A stretch of 21,786 bases of DNA from NCBI GenBank assembly GCA_051007175.1, contig JBPCSL010000195.1, positions 1-21,786 of the forward strand, read 5' to 3'. The notes below the pieces were generated by a model. The model saw only the letters and a list, made by a program, of their open reading frames with translations. It was not told where the DNA came from and ran no database searches. Origin of the DNA: Mxb001 sp051007175 (GTDB lineage: Bacteria; Actinomycetota; Actinomycetes; S36-B12). Position numbers and translations under genes: made by a program. Positions within the stretch are counted from its first letter, which is position 1; the number at the start of each line of letters is the position of its first letter. This document shows positions 15,041 to 21,296 of the stretch, one piece after another.

Positions 15041-16780
15041 CTAGGCCTCGCGCACGGCGCGGTTAACCGCGCTCACGATCGCCTTGAGCGATGAGGTCGT
15101 GATCGACGGGTCGATGCCGACGCCCCACAGGATGCGCCCGTCGACGGCGCACTCCACGTAGCTCGCCGCTGTCGCATCGCCCCCGGCGCTCATGGCGTGC
15201 TCGGCGTAGTCGAGGACGCGCACGTCGATCCTGTGCTGGCCCAGCGCCTCGCAGAATGCCGCGACCGGCCCGTTGCCGCGTCCGGTGAGCTCGACCTCCT
15301 CGCCCGCGACGACGAGCACGACATCGACGGTGGTGTCGCCATCGATGTCGGACTCCTGCTTCACCGACTTCAGGGCGAAGCGGCCCCACGGAGCGGACGG
15401 GTCGGGGAGGTACTCCGCCGAGAAGACCGACCACATCTCCTCGGGTGACACTTCGCCGCCCTCCTCATCGGTCACCTGCTGGATGACCTGGGAGAACTCG
15501 ATCTGGAGCCGTCGGGGGAGTTCGAGCTTGTACTCCGTGCGCATGATGTAGGCGACCCCGCCCTTGCCGGACTGCGAGTTGACGCGGATGACGGCCTCGT
15601 AGGTACGACCGACGTCCTTGGGGTCGATGGGCAGGTAGGGGACCTCCCAGCGGAAGTTGTCCACCGGGACGCCCGCCTCCGCGGCGTCGGCCTCCATCGC
15701 CTGGAGCCCCTTGTTGATCGCGTCCTGGTGCGAGCCGGAGAACGCCGTATAGACGAGGTCGCCGCCGTAGGGATGGCGCTCGTGCACGGGGATCTGGTTG
15801 CAGTACTCCACCGTGCGGCGAATCCCGTCGATGTCGCGGATGTCCAGCTGCGGGTCGATGCCTTGGCTGAAGAGGTTCATGCCCAGGGTGATGAGGCACA
15901 CGTTGCCGGTGCGCTCGCCATTGCCGAAGAGGCAGCCCTCGATGCGGTCCGCGCCGGCCATGTAGCCCAGCTCGGCAGCGGCGACCGCGGTGCCGCGGTC
16001 GTTGTGGGGGTGCAGGGACAGCACGACGCTGTCGCGACGATCCAGGTTGCGGTGCATCCACTCGATGGAGTCGGCGTAGACGTTGGGCGTGGCCATCTCG
16101 ACGGTGGCGGGCAGGTTGAGGATGACCTTGCGGTCGGGGGTGGGCTGCCACACCTCGGTGACGGCATTGCAGACCTCGACGGCGAACTCCAGCTCGGTGC
16201 CCGTGTAGGACTCGGGGGAGTACTCGAAGAAGACCTCGGTCTCGTCGGCGATCTGCTCGGCGTACTTCGCGCACAATTGCGCCCCATGCACCGCGATGTC
16301 CTTGATGCCGTCCTTGTCCAGGCCGAAGACGACGCGTCGCTGCAGCGTGGACGTCGAGTTGTAGAGGTGGACGATGGCCTGCTTGGCGCCGCGGATCGCC
16401 TCGAACGTGCGCTCGATGAGGTGCTCGCGCGACTGGGTCAGCACTTGGATGACGACGTCATCGGGGATGAGGTCCTCCTCGATGAGCTGGCGCACGAAGT
16501 CGAAATCGGTCTGCGAGGCGGACGGGAAGCCGACCTCGATCTCCTTGAAGCCCATCTCGACGAGCAACTCGAACATGCGCTTCTTGCGCGCCGGCGACAT
16601 GGGGTCGATGAGGGCCTGGTTGCCGTCGCGCAGGTCGACAGCGCACCACCGGGGTGCCTCGGTGATGACCTTCGACGGCCAGGTGCGGTCGGGCAGGTCG
16701 ATGGGGCGGAAGGGGCGGTAGCGCTGCCACGCCATGGGCGAGGGCTGCTGCGGGTTACGGATGTCCGTGGGCTGGGTCAT
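15041..16780 (-). CDS. leuA: 2-isopropylmalate synthase
   Basis: This enzyme condenses acetyl-CoA with 2-ketoisovalerate, the committed step of leucine synthesis. The 579-aa product closely follows the actinobacterial LeuA type. It opens MTQPTDIRNPQQPSP, then RTWPSKVI and the catalytic/metal motif VDLRDGNQALIDP (Arg51, Asp52). The metal-binding pair is in LHPHNDRG (His257, His259), with GNGERTGN at about 286-293 and a C-terminal regulatory domain (about 440-579) typical of leucine feedback inhibition, ending GVGIDPSITTSSLKA...VREA. The start ATG at 16780 has GAGGAG nine bases upstream. An in-frame extension to 16936 is open, but it would run through the attenuator. The gene stands alone on the minus strand, converging on serA. 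Control by a Leu-codon leader peptide upstream is strongly suggested. Confidence 0.97.
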   Translation of the reverse strand: MTQPTDIRNPQQPSPMAWQRYRPFRPIDLPDRTWPSKVITEAPRWCAVDLRDGNQALIDPMSPARKKRMFELLVEMGFKEIEVGFPSASQTDFDFVRQLIEEDLIPDDVVIQVLTQSREHLIERTFEAIRGAKQAIVHLYNSTSTLQRRVVFGLDKDGIKDIAVHGAQLCAKYAEQIADETEVFFEYSPESYTGTELEFAVEVCNAVTEVWQPTPDRKVILNLPATVEMATPNVYADSIEWMHRNLDRRDSVVLSLHPHNDRGTAVAAAELGYMAGADRIEGCLFGNGERTGNVCLITLGMNLFSQGIDPQLDIRDIDGIRRTVEYCNQIPVHERHPYGGDLVYTAFSGSHQDAINKGLQAMEADAAEAGVPVDNFRWEVPYLPIDPKDVGRTYEAVIRVNSQSGKGGVAYIMRTEYKLELPRRLQIEFSQVIQQVTDEEGGEVSPEEMWSVFSAEYLPDPSAPWGRFALKSVKQESDIDGDTTVDVVLVVAGEEVELTGRGNGPVAAFCEALGQHRIDVRVLDYAEHAMSAGGDATAASYVECAVDGRILWGVGIDPSITTSSLKAIVSAVNRAVREA

Positions 16781-16829
16781 GGTGGCGGTCTCCTCGGCAA
16801 GGGGGTGGTGACCGGCGCAGCAGGAGACT

Positions 16830-16885
16830 CCGCGACGAGGGGGCCGGCTCAGGCCCCTACTCGGGACCCCTAGGCCTCGTCGCGG
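16830..16885 (-). promoter_or_regulatory. leuA attenuator hairpins
   Basis: Between the leader peptide and leuA, a perfect 10-bp inverted repeat (CCGCGACGAG at 16830-16839 and CTCGTCGCGG at 16876-16885) encloses a second hairpin, GGGGCC (16840-16845) / GGCCCC (16852-16857) with a 6-nt loop. The leader-side arm of the large stem lies inside the leader peptide gene, over its Ser-Arg-Asp-Glu codons just after the Leu run. A ribosome stalled on the Leu codons would therefore alter the folding. No T tract follows, so the output could be translational or Rho-dependent rather than intrinsic termination. Confidence 0.65.
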
Positions 16886-16914
16886 CTGCCAAGAAGCAGT
16901 CGCACGGAGTACAT
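16870..16914 (-). CDS. leuA leader peptide MYSVRLLLGSRDEA
   Basis: A 14-aa open frame, ATG 16914 to TAG 16870, contains three consecutive Leu codons (CTG CTT CTT) and stops about 90 bp before leuA on the same strand. Its 3' half forms one arm of a 10-bp hairpin. Leu-rich leader peptides controlling leuA by attenuation are known in actinobacteria such as Streptomyces. A TACCCT box 8 nt before the ATG, and the lack of a clear ribosome site, suggest a leaderless or nearly leaderless transcript. The peptide itself is expected to have no function beyond sensing charged tRNA-Leu. Confidence 0.75.
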   Translation of the reverse strand: MYSVRLLLGSRDEA

Positions 16915-16922
16915 CGCCGGCA

Positions 16923-16928
16923 AGGGTA
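16923..16928 (-). promoter_or_regulatory. Possible -10 box of the leuA leader transcript
   Basis: On the minus strand TACCCT (fits TANNNT) lies 8 nt upstream of the leader peptide ATG at 16914. This would place the transcript start at or next to that ATG. No convincing -35 box is visible at the expected distance. Confidence 0.4.
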
Positions 16929-17050
16929 GCAGCCAACTCCCGATATCCACAGGGGCGGCTGGGGCTCCTGATCCACGGCCGGCGCCGCGGGCGGCCCCTG
17001 GACGGGAAGCCGACCTAGCGTCCGATCTCCATCCACGACTGGAGGTCCCC

Positions 17051-17635
17051 ATGAAGTCTGCCCGTTTCCTCGTCCCCGTCCTGGCCCTGGCCGCGCTCGC
17101 GGCCTCATCGCCCGCCCTTGCCTCGCCCGCGCCGGATCTGCCCGAGATCCGGCGCACGGCCACCCTCGACATGTCGGGCAACGGTTGGACCGGCCGCCTG
17201 GTGGTCGGCCTGTCCACTGCCGGCAGTGGGGTCGCCCGCTCCACTCGGCCCATGCCCCTGCAGCTCGAGATGCAGCGGCAGGTGTGCGATATCGCCGGTT
17301 GCGTGGTCACGACGATCACGGCGGCTCCCGGCGCCCTTGCCATACCCCGCCTGGCCGCCCAGTTCACGAGTGTTGCCCTGGATTCTCAGGTAATCGGTGT
17401 GGTCGTACGCCGCTCCGCACCGGGAGGCCCGGTCATGGAGCATGCGGCGGTCCTCACGGTCTCCCTGCGGGCCCGTCGCACCGCCGCGGTGTCGCGCGAG
17501 ACCGTGCTGCGTCAGGAGTCGAGCGGCGAGACGCTCACGATCTCCCTGTCGGCGCCGCTGTCGGGCACGGTGCTGGTGGGCGACGACACCCTCGCGGCGA
17601 TCGGCACTGCCGTGAAGGCCAGCGTCGTGGGCTAG
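17051..17635 (+). CDS. Secreted protein of unknown function
   Basis: A 194-aa product with a clear signal peptide: MKSARF, a hydrophobic Leu/Ala core, and probable cleavage after ALA at residue 24 (ALA before SPAPD). The mature part is rich in Val, Thr, Ser and Ala, looks beta-stranded, and has only two Cys, in VCDIAGC, which could form a small disulfide loop. No family is recognised and there is no second membrane segment, so it is probably released or loosely attached. The start ATG has GGAGG five bases upstream. It is divergent from leuA and precedes the toxin/antitoxin-like pair by 14 bp. Base composition is like the neighbours. A structural or ligand-binding secreted domain is possible but unproven. 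Confidence 0.8.
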   Translation: MKSARFLVPVLALAALAASSPALASPAPDLPEIRRTATLDMSGNGWTGRLVVGLSTAGSGVARSTRPMPLQLEMQRQVCDIAGCVVTTITAAPGALAIPRLAAQFTSVALDSQVIGVVVRRSAPGGPVMEHAAVLTVSLRARRTAAVSRETVLRQESSGETLTISLSAPLSGTVLVGDDTLAAIGTAVKASVVG

Positions 17636-17649
17636 GCACCTCCTGATTT

Positions 17650-17660
17650 ATGTATTACAT
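17650..17660. promoter_or_regulatory. Short palindrome over the toxin start codon
   Basis: ATGTATTACAT is a perfect 11-bp palindrome covering the start codon of the toxin-like gene, in an AT-rich patch. Ribbon-helix-helix antitoxins commonly bind short dyads at their own promoter, so this may be the operator. It is short enough to be chance. Confidence 0.25.
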
Positions 17661-17922
17661 TAAGGAGCGTGGCTGGTTCGTCATCCGTGACAGCGCGCGT
17701 AAGCACGGCGTCACCGACGCCGACATGTGTCACGCCATCGGCCAGGCGTTGGTGGTGATGACGGTGGATGGGCGCTATCGGGGCCGCGCCATGCACCTCG
17801 GGCCCGACTCGGCTGGTCGCCTGCTTGAAGTCGTGACCGTGACCCCGGCGGTGGGCGCGCACATCGTCATCTACGCCATGCCGATGCGTCGGAATTTCCT
17901 CACTTACCTCGACGAGGGGTGA
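17650..17922 (+). CDS. Putative BrnT-like toxin of a toxin/antitoxin pair
   Basis: A 90-aa protein with the pattern RKHGVTDADMCHAIGQAL, then GRYRGRAMHLGPDSAGRLLEVVTV, then IVIYAMPMRRNFLTYL. This resembles small actinobacterial proteins that precede a ribbon-helix-helix partner and recall the BrnT/RelE-like fold: His-Gly-Val near the first helix, a central strand with G.LLEVV, and a C-terminal A(M)..R..FL motif. If it belongs there it would be a ribosome-dependent or free RNase toxin. That is family inference, and the catalytic residues cannot be confirmed by eye. The stop lies 3 nt before the next start, so the two genes form one operon in toxin-first order. The ATG at 17650 lacks a clear ribosome site and is in an AT-rich spot unlike the neighbours. 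Confidence 0.65.
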   Translation: MYYIKERGWFVIRDSARKHGVTDADMCHAIGQALVVMTVDGRYRGRAMHLGPDSAGRLLEVVTVTPAVGAHIVIYAMPMRRNFLTYLDEG

Positions 17923-17925
17923 CCC

Positions 17926-18201
17926 ATGGAATTGGACCTCAAGGACTGGAAGTACCCCGGCGTCCCCGCCGACAAGGAATTGGACGCCTGGGCGGAGGAG
18001 GCCGAGGCGGGCTATGAGGATGACCAGCTCACGGTGGTGTACCGGCGGGGGCGTCCACCGCTGGGCGATGGGCCCTCGCGCGTCGTGCAGGTGCGCCTGG
18101 ACCCCGCCCTTTACACGCACCTGGAAGCCCGTATCGAGTCCGAGGGGTCGACGGCCAGCGCGATCGTGCGGGAGGCCCTCCGGCGCTACCTCGCGTCATG
18201 A
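17926..18201 (+). CDS. Ribbon-helix-helix (CopG-like) antitoxin
   Basis: A 91-aa protein. Its C-terminal part, RVVQVRLDPALYTHLEARIESEGSTASAIVREALRRYL split between about 50-63 and 64-91, has the strand-helix-helix pattern of CopG/MetJ-type repressors (VQVRLD strand, then two helices with a short turn). The N-terminal half is strongly acidic and carries DDQLTVVYRRGRPP, typical of a region that wraps a basic partner. The gene begins 3 nt after the toxin-like gene, with GAGGGG overlapping the end of that gene as its ribosome site. Role inferred: neutralises the upstream protein and represses the operon. It lies directly upstream of leuB, whose -10 box is 18 bp after its stop. Confidence 0.75.
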   Translation: MELDLKDWKYPGVPADKELDAWAEEAEAGYEDDQLTVVYRRGRPPLGDGPSRVVQVRLDPALYTHLEARIESEGSTASAIVREALRRYLAS

Positions 18202-18218
18202 CCATTCGCCCTCCCCAC

Positions 18219-18224
18219 TAACCT
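18219..18224 (+). promoter_or_regulatory. -10 box of leuB (leaderless)
   Basis: TAACCT lies 7 nt before the leuB ATG, and no ribosome binding site is present between them. The spacing places the transcript start at the ATG itself, the typical layout of a leaderless actinobacterial mRNA. Confidence 0.55.
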
Positions 18225-18231
18225 TCCCCGC

Positions 18232-19272
18232 ATGCCGCAGACCCTCAACCTTGCCCTGATCCCCGGCGACGGCATCGGCACCGAGGTGGTTGCCGAGGCC
18301 CTCAAGGTCCTCGATGCCGTCAAGGGCGACATGGTCGTCACGACGACCGAGTACGACCTGGGCGCACGCCGCTACAACGCCACCGGCGAGACGCTCCCGG
18401 ACTCGGTGCTGGAGGAGCTGCGCGGGTATGACGCGATCCTGCTCGGCGCCATCGGCGACCCCACGGTCCCGCCGGGCGTCCTCGAGCGCGGGGTGCTGCT
18501 CCCGCTGCGGTTCAACCTCGACCACCACGTCAATTACCGCCCCGTCAAGCTCTACCCAGGCGTGACGTCGCCCCTGCTCGGCAAGGGCCCGGAGGAGATC
18601 GACTTCGTCGTCTACCGCGAGGGCACCGAGGGGCCCTATGTGGGTGCGGGCGGCGTACTGCGCCGCGGCACCCCGCAGGAGGTCGCCACCGAGGAGAGCA
18701 TCAACACGGCGTACGGCGCAGAACGCATCATCCGTGAGGCCTTCAACCGTGCGATGCGGCGCCGCAAGCACGTGACCCTCGTCCACAAGACCAACGTGCT
18801 CACGAATGCCGGAAGCCTCTGGAAGCGCACCTTCGACCGAGTCGCGGCCGAGTACCCCGAGGTCAAGACCGACTACCAGCACGTCGATGCCGCGGCGATG
18901 TTCTTCATCACCCAGCCGGAGCGCTTCGATGTGGTCGTCACCGACAACCTCTTCGGCGACATCCTCACCGACATCGGCGCCGCCATCTGCGGGGGCATCG
19001 GCTTGGCCGCCAGCGGCAACCTCGACCCCAGTCGCAGCAACCCCAGCATGTTCGAGCCCGTCCACGGCTCGGCCCCGGATATCGCGGGCCAGGGCAAGGC
19101 GGATCCCACGGCCACGGTGATGAGCCTGGCCCTGCTGCTTGATTTCGTGGGCGAGGAGGAGAAGGGCGCCCGCGTCGAGGCCGCCGTGGAGGCCGACCTC
19201 GCCTCGCGCGGTGACGCGGTGCGATCGACCAGCCAGATCGGCGACGCACTGGCCCGGGCAGCGGCGGGCTGA
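18232..19272 (+). CDS. leuB: 3-isopropylmalate dehydrogenase
   Basis: Oxidises and decarboxylates 3-isopropylmalate to 2-ketoisocaproate with NAD+, the third step of leucine synthesis. The 346-aa product has LIPGDGIGTEV (9-19), a substrate-binding set of Arg residues in the LPLRFN region (90-95) and YREGTEG (128-134), the catalytic Lys186 in HKTNVL, and metal-binding Asp residues in VDAAAM (219) and TDNLFGDILTDIG (243, 247), followed by EPVHGSAPDIAG. This is the short actinobacterial form. The ATG at 18232 has no ribosome site and is probably read from a leaderless mRNA. ilvE follows 13 bp after its stop with its own -10-like box. The upstream toxin/antitoxin-like pair separates it from the other leucine gene. 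Confidence 0.97.
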   Translation: MPQTLNLALIPGDGIGTEVVAEALKVLDAVKGDMVVTTTEYDLGARRYNATGETLPDSVLEELRGYDAILLGAIGDPTVPPGVLERGVLLPLRFNLDHHVNYRPVKLYPGVTSPLLGKGPEEIDFVVYREGTEGPYVGAGGVLRRGTPQEVATEESINTAYGAERIIREAFNRAMRRRKHVTLVHKTNVLTNAGSLWKRTFDRVAAEYPEVKTDYQHVDAAAMFFITQPERFDVVVTDNLFGDILTDIGAAICGGIGLAASGNLDPSRSNPSMFEPVHGSAPDIAGQGKADPTATVMSLALLLDFVGEEEKGARVEAAVEADLASRGDAVRSTSQIGDALARAAAG

Positions 19273-19273
19273 G

Positions 19274-19279
19274 TACCCT
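19274..19279 (+). promoter_or_regulatory. -10 box of ilvE (leaderless)
   Basis: TACCCT lies 2 nt after the leuB stop and 6 nt before the ilvE ATG. No ribosome binding site is visible, so ilvE may be transcribed separately as a leaderless mRNA in addition to any read-through from leuB. Confidence 0.5.
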
Positions 19280-19285
19280 CGCGCT

Positions 19286-20425
19286 ATGACGACCTCGGCC
19301 GAATCCCCTGCCCTTGCCGACACGCGGCTGTGGCCGATCGTCAGCAAGCCCCATGCGTCGCCCACCTCGCCCGAGCGCCGCGCCGAGATCCTCGCCGACC
19401 CTGGGTTCGGCAAGTACTACACCGACCACATGGTCCGGGCGACGTGGACCGAGGACAAGGGCTGGCACGACGCCGAGCTCGTGGCCTACCAGCCGCTCAC
19501 CTTCGACCCGGCGACCAACTTCCTCCACTACGGGCAGGCGATCTTCGAGGGGATGAAGGCCTACCGCCATGCCGACGGGTCCATCTGGACGTTCCGGCCG
19601 CTGAAGAACGCCACCCGGTTCAACAACTCCGCGCGGCGCCTCGCCATGGCAGAGGTGCCCGAGGAGCTCTTCATCGGATCCCTCTCGGCGCTCATCAGCG
19701 CCGACCGCGACTGGGTGCCGAGCGGGGGAGAGACTTCCCTCTACCTGCGACCCTTCATGCTCGGCACCGAGGTCGGGCTCGGCGTGCGTCCCTCCAGCAC
19801 CTACCAGTACCTGCTCATTGCGTCGCCCGCCGGCGCGTACTTCTCCAAGGGCATTCATCCGGTCACCGTGTGGCTCTCCGATGACTACGTGCGAGCGGCG
19901 CCTGGCGGCACGGGCGAGACGAAGTGCGCGGGCAACTACGCCGCGTCACTCGTGGCGCAGGCCGAGGCAGCCCAGCACGGCTGCGACCAGGTGGTGTGGC
20001 TCGACGCGGCGGAGCACCGCTGGGTCGAGGAGATGGGCGGCATGAACCTCTATTTCGTCCTCGGCTCCGGCGATCAGGCTCGACTCGTGACGCCGGAGCT
20101 CACCGGTGCGCTGCTGCCCGGCGTGACCCGCGATTCGCTCCTCACTGTGGCGCAGGATCTCGGCATCAAGGCCGAGGAGGGCCGCATCAGCGTCGAGCAG
20201 TGGCAGGAGGGCTGCGCGTCGGGCGAGATCACCGAGGTGTTCGCGTGTGGGACCGCCGCCGTCGTGACCCCGGTGGGCTTCGTGAAGTCGCGCATCGGCA
20301 ACTGGACGGTGGGCGACGGGGGATCAGGCGAGGTCACCATGCGACTACGTCGCGCGCTGCTCGACATCCAGACAGGTGCCGTCCCGGACAAGCACGCGTG
20401 GCTGCACAAGATCGTCGACGCCTAG
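19286..20425 (+). CDS. ilvE: Branched-chain amino-acid aminotransferase
   Basis: A 379-aa class IV PLP-dependent aminotransferase that transfers the amino group between glutamate and the keto acids of leucine, isoleucine and valine. Motifs: ILADPGFGKYYTDHM near 36-49, FLHYGQAIFEGMKAY (79-93), YLRPFMLG (153-160), the PLP-binding lysine in ETKCAGNYAAS (Lys213), and the phosphate-binding GTAAVVTPVG near the C-terminus. The length and TKCAGNYAAS motif fit the long actinobacterial IlvE. The ATG at 19286 is chosen because the in-frame codons upstream lie in the end of leuB. It follows leuB by 13 bp and shares its direction, and it serves the pathways fed by leuA/leuB and cimA. Confidence 0.96.
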   Translation: MTTSAESPALADTRLWPIVSKPHASPTSPERRAEILADPGFGKYYTDHMVRATWTEDKGWHDAELVAYQPLTFDPATNFLHYGQAIFEGMKAYRHADGSIWTFRPLKNATRFNNSARRLAMAEVPEELFIGSLSALISADRDWVPSGGETSLYLRPFMLGTEVGLGVRPSSTYQYLLIASPAGAYFSKGIHPVTVWLSDDYVRAAPGGTGETKCAGNYAASLVAQAEAAQHGCDQVVWLDAAEHRWVEEMGGMNLYFVLGSGDQARLVTPELTGALLPGVTRDSLLTVAQDLGIKAEEGRISVEQWQEGCASGEITEVFACGTAAVVTPVGFVKSRIGNWTVGDGGSGEVTMRLRRALLDIQTGAVPDKHAWLHKIVDA

Positions 20426-20446
20426 GTCTCGACACGGATGAAGCCG

Positions 20447-20464
20447 GCTGATCAGCGGTAGGAT
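20447..20464 (+). promoter_or_regulatory. Operator-like palindrome and -10 box of the nucleotidyltransferase pair
   Basis: GCTGATCAGC (20447-20456) is a perfect 10-bp palindrome. It is followed 2 nt later by TAGGAT (20459-20464), a -10-like box 6 nt before the ATG at 20471. A dyad touching the -10 element is a common layout for autoregulated toxin/antitoxin operons. The transcript would be leaderless. Confidence 0.4.
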
Positions 20465-20470
20465 TTGCCC

Positions 20471-20659
20471 ATGAGCGAGGTCGCCCGCGTCGTGGCACGC
20501 AAGTCGATGTCGGAGCCTGATCGTGACCGCGACTATTGGCTCACTCGGCCGGTCGAGGAGCGGATCGCGGCCCTCGTTGACCTGCGACGCGAGTTCGAGG
20601 GGTGGACCGTTGAGACTGAACCGGGACTTCCAAGAACTGCTCGAGTGCTTCGCCCGTAG
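20471..20659 (+). CDS. Small partner protein of a nucleotidyltransferase (putative antitoxin)
   Basis: A 62-aa acidic/basic protein with the central stretch DYWLTRPVEERIAALVDLRREF. This DYW..RP.EER pattern recalls small proteins encoded immediately before DUF6036/AbiEii-like nucleotidyltransferases in many bacteria. The ATG at 20471 lies 6 nt after a TAGGAT box with no ribosome site, so it is probably leaderless. A TTG two codons upstream is less likely. Its 3' end overlaps the next gene by 50 bp in another frame, implying translational coupling. Antitoxin or regulatory-partner function is inferred from context; no DNA-binding domain is recognised in it. Confidence 0.65.
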   Translation: MSEVARVVARKSMSEPDRDRDYWLTRPVEERIAALVDLRREFEGWTVETEPGLPRTARVLRP

Positions 20660-21065
20660 GGGCGTCCGCTACCTCGTGGTGGGTGGCTGGGCGTTGGCCG
20701 CGCACGGCATTCCCAGGCTCACCAAGGACCTTGACGTCTGGGTGTGGCCTGACCCCGGCAATGCCGAGCGTGTGACCGAGGCGCTCGACGACTTTGGATT
20801 CTCAGACGTCGGATTGGTGCCGCGTGACTTCCTCGCCGAGGACGTCGTGATCCAACTCGGCTATCCGCCCAATCGAGTCGACCTGCTGACGACTCCCACG
20901 GGAGTCGACTTCGATTCGTGCTGGAGTGAACGGCTCGATGTTCCCCTCGATGGCCTGGTCGTGCCTTTCATCGGACTGGAAGGCCTCAAGGCCAACAAGA
21001 GAGCCACAGGCCGGCCGCAGGACCTCGTTGATCTTGCGGCGCTGGAAAGCGCCCCTCGCGATTAG
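20610..21065 (+). CDS. Nucleotidyltransferase (DUF6036/AbiEii-like)
   Basis: A 151-aa protein of the small nucleotidyltransferase fold. With TTG 20610 as start, the motif VVGGWALAAHG (23-33) is followed by RLTKDLDVWV (36-45). The GG and the Asp-x-Asp pair (Asp40, Asp42) are the catalytic signature, with a third acidic position probably in NRVDLLT. The C-terminal LEGLKANKRATGRPQDLVDLAAL is typical of the family (GR..D..DL). Such proteins act as toxins that modify tRNA or proteins, or as phage-defence components, paired with a small partner. The TTG start follows GAGGGG by several bases; an in-frame upstream start at 20523 would encode an implausible Arg/Ser-rich tail over the partner gene. It is the last gene before the cimA control region. 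Confidence 0.78.
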   Translation: MRLNRDFQELLECFARRGVRYLVVGGWALAAHGIPRLTKDLDVWVWPDPGNAERVTEALDDFGFSDVGLVPRDFLAEDVVIQLGYPPNRVDLLTTPTGVDFDSCWSERLDVPLDGLVVPFIGLEGLKANKRATGRPQDLVDLAALESAPRD

Positions 21066-21088
21066 GGAATCGGGCGGCTCGCTTCCCT
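21064..21088 (+). terminator. Weak hairpin after the nucleotidyltransferase gene
   Basis: AGGGAA (21064-21069) and TTCCCT (21083-21088) form a 6-bp stem around a 13-nt loop, beginning at the stop codon of the nucleotidyltransferase gene. There is no T tract. It may help separate this operon from the cimA transcript. Confidence 0.25.
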
Positions 21089-21158
21089 GGGGCGCCATCG
21101 ACCACGTCGTCACCTGCACCGATGCCGTTTTCCCTCCCGCCCTGCCCGAAGACGGGGG

Positions 21159-21187
21159 TTCCCGCCTGGACCTCAGGCCGCTACACT
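21159..21187 (+). promoter_or_regulatory. Promoter of the cimA leader transcript
   Basis: TACACT (21182-21187) is a good -10 box 6 nt before the leader peptide GTG. TTCCCG (21159-21164) lies 17 nt further upstream in the -35 position but matches the consensus poorly. The start of transcription would be at or next to the GTG, giving a leaderless leader peptide. Confidence 0.5.
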
Positions 21188-21193
21188 GGCCCC

Positions 21194-21220
21194 GTGCGTC
21201 ACAGCATCATCATTAACTAG
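21194..21220 (+). CDS. cimA leader peptide MRHSIIIN
   Basis: An 8-codon frame, GTG 21194 to TAG 21218-21220, contains three consecutive Ile codons (ATC ATC ATT). It is followed by a hairpin and then an intrinsic terminator before cimA. Three Ile codons in an 8-residue frame upstream of an isoleucine-biosynthesis gene is the classic layout of ribosome-mediated attenuation. Low charged tRNA-Ile would stall the ribosome here and prevent termination. It lies 6 nt after a TACACT box and has no ribosome site, so it is probably translated from the 5' end of the mRNA. The peptide itself is not expected to do anything else. Confidence 0.75.
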   Translation: MRHSIIIN

Positions 21221-21278
21221 CGCATCGGCGCCCTCGTGGCATCGATGCGCAGCCCTTCGCACCCGCGAGGGGCTTTTT
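21220..21278 (+). terminator. Attenuator: alternative hairpins and intrinsic terminator before cimA
   Basis: Hairpin 1 is GCGCATCG (21220-21227) with CGATGCGC (21243-21250). The terminator stem is AGCCCTTCGC (21251-21260) with GCGAGGGGCT (21265-21274), ten pairs with one G-U, loop ACCC, followed by a run of five T (21274-21278). CCCTCG (21231-21236) in the loop of hairpin 1 is complementary to CGAGGG (21266-21271) in the terminator's right arm, so an antiterminator can form. Hairpin 1 begins on the last base of the leader stop codon. Confidence 0.8.
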
Positions 21279-21296
21279 GCTTGAGAGAGGACGGCC

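Noticed and set aside
15728..16873. 381-codon open frame antisense to leuA
   Set aside because: Antisense shadow produced by high GC content. No ribosome site or recognisable domain, while leuA is certain.
16781..16936. Upstream extension of leuA by 52 codons
   Set aside because: It runs through the attenuator hairpins and part of the leader peptide. The ATG at 16780 has a good ribosome site and matches the LeuA N-terminus.
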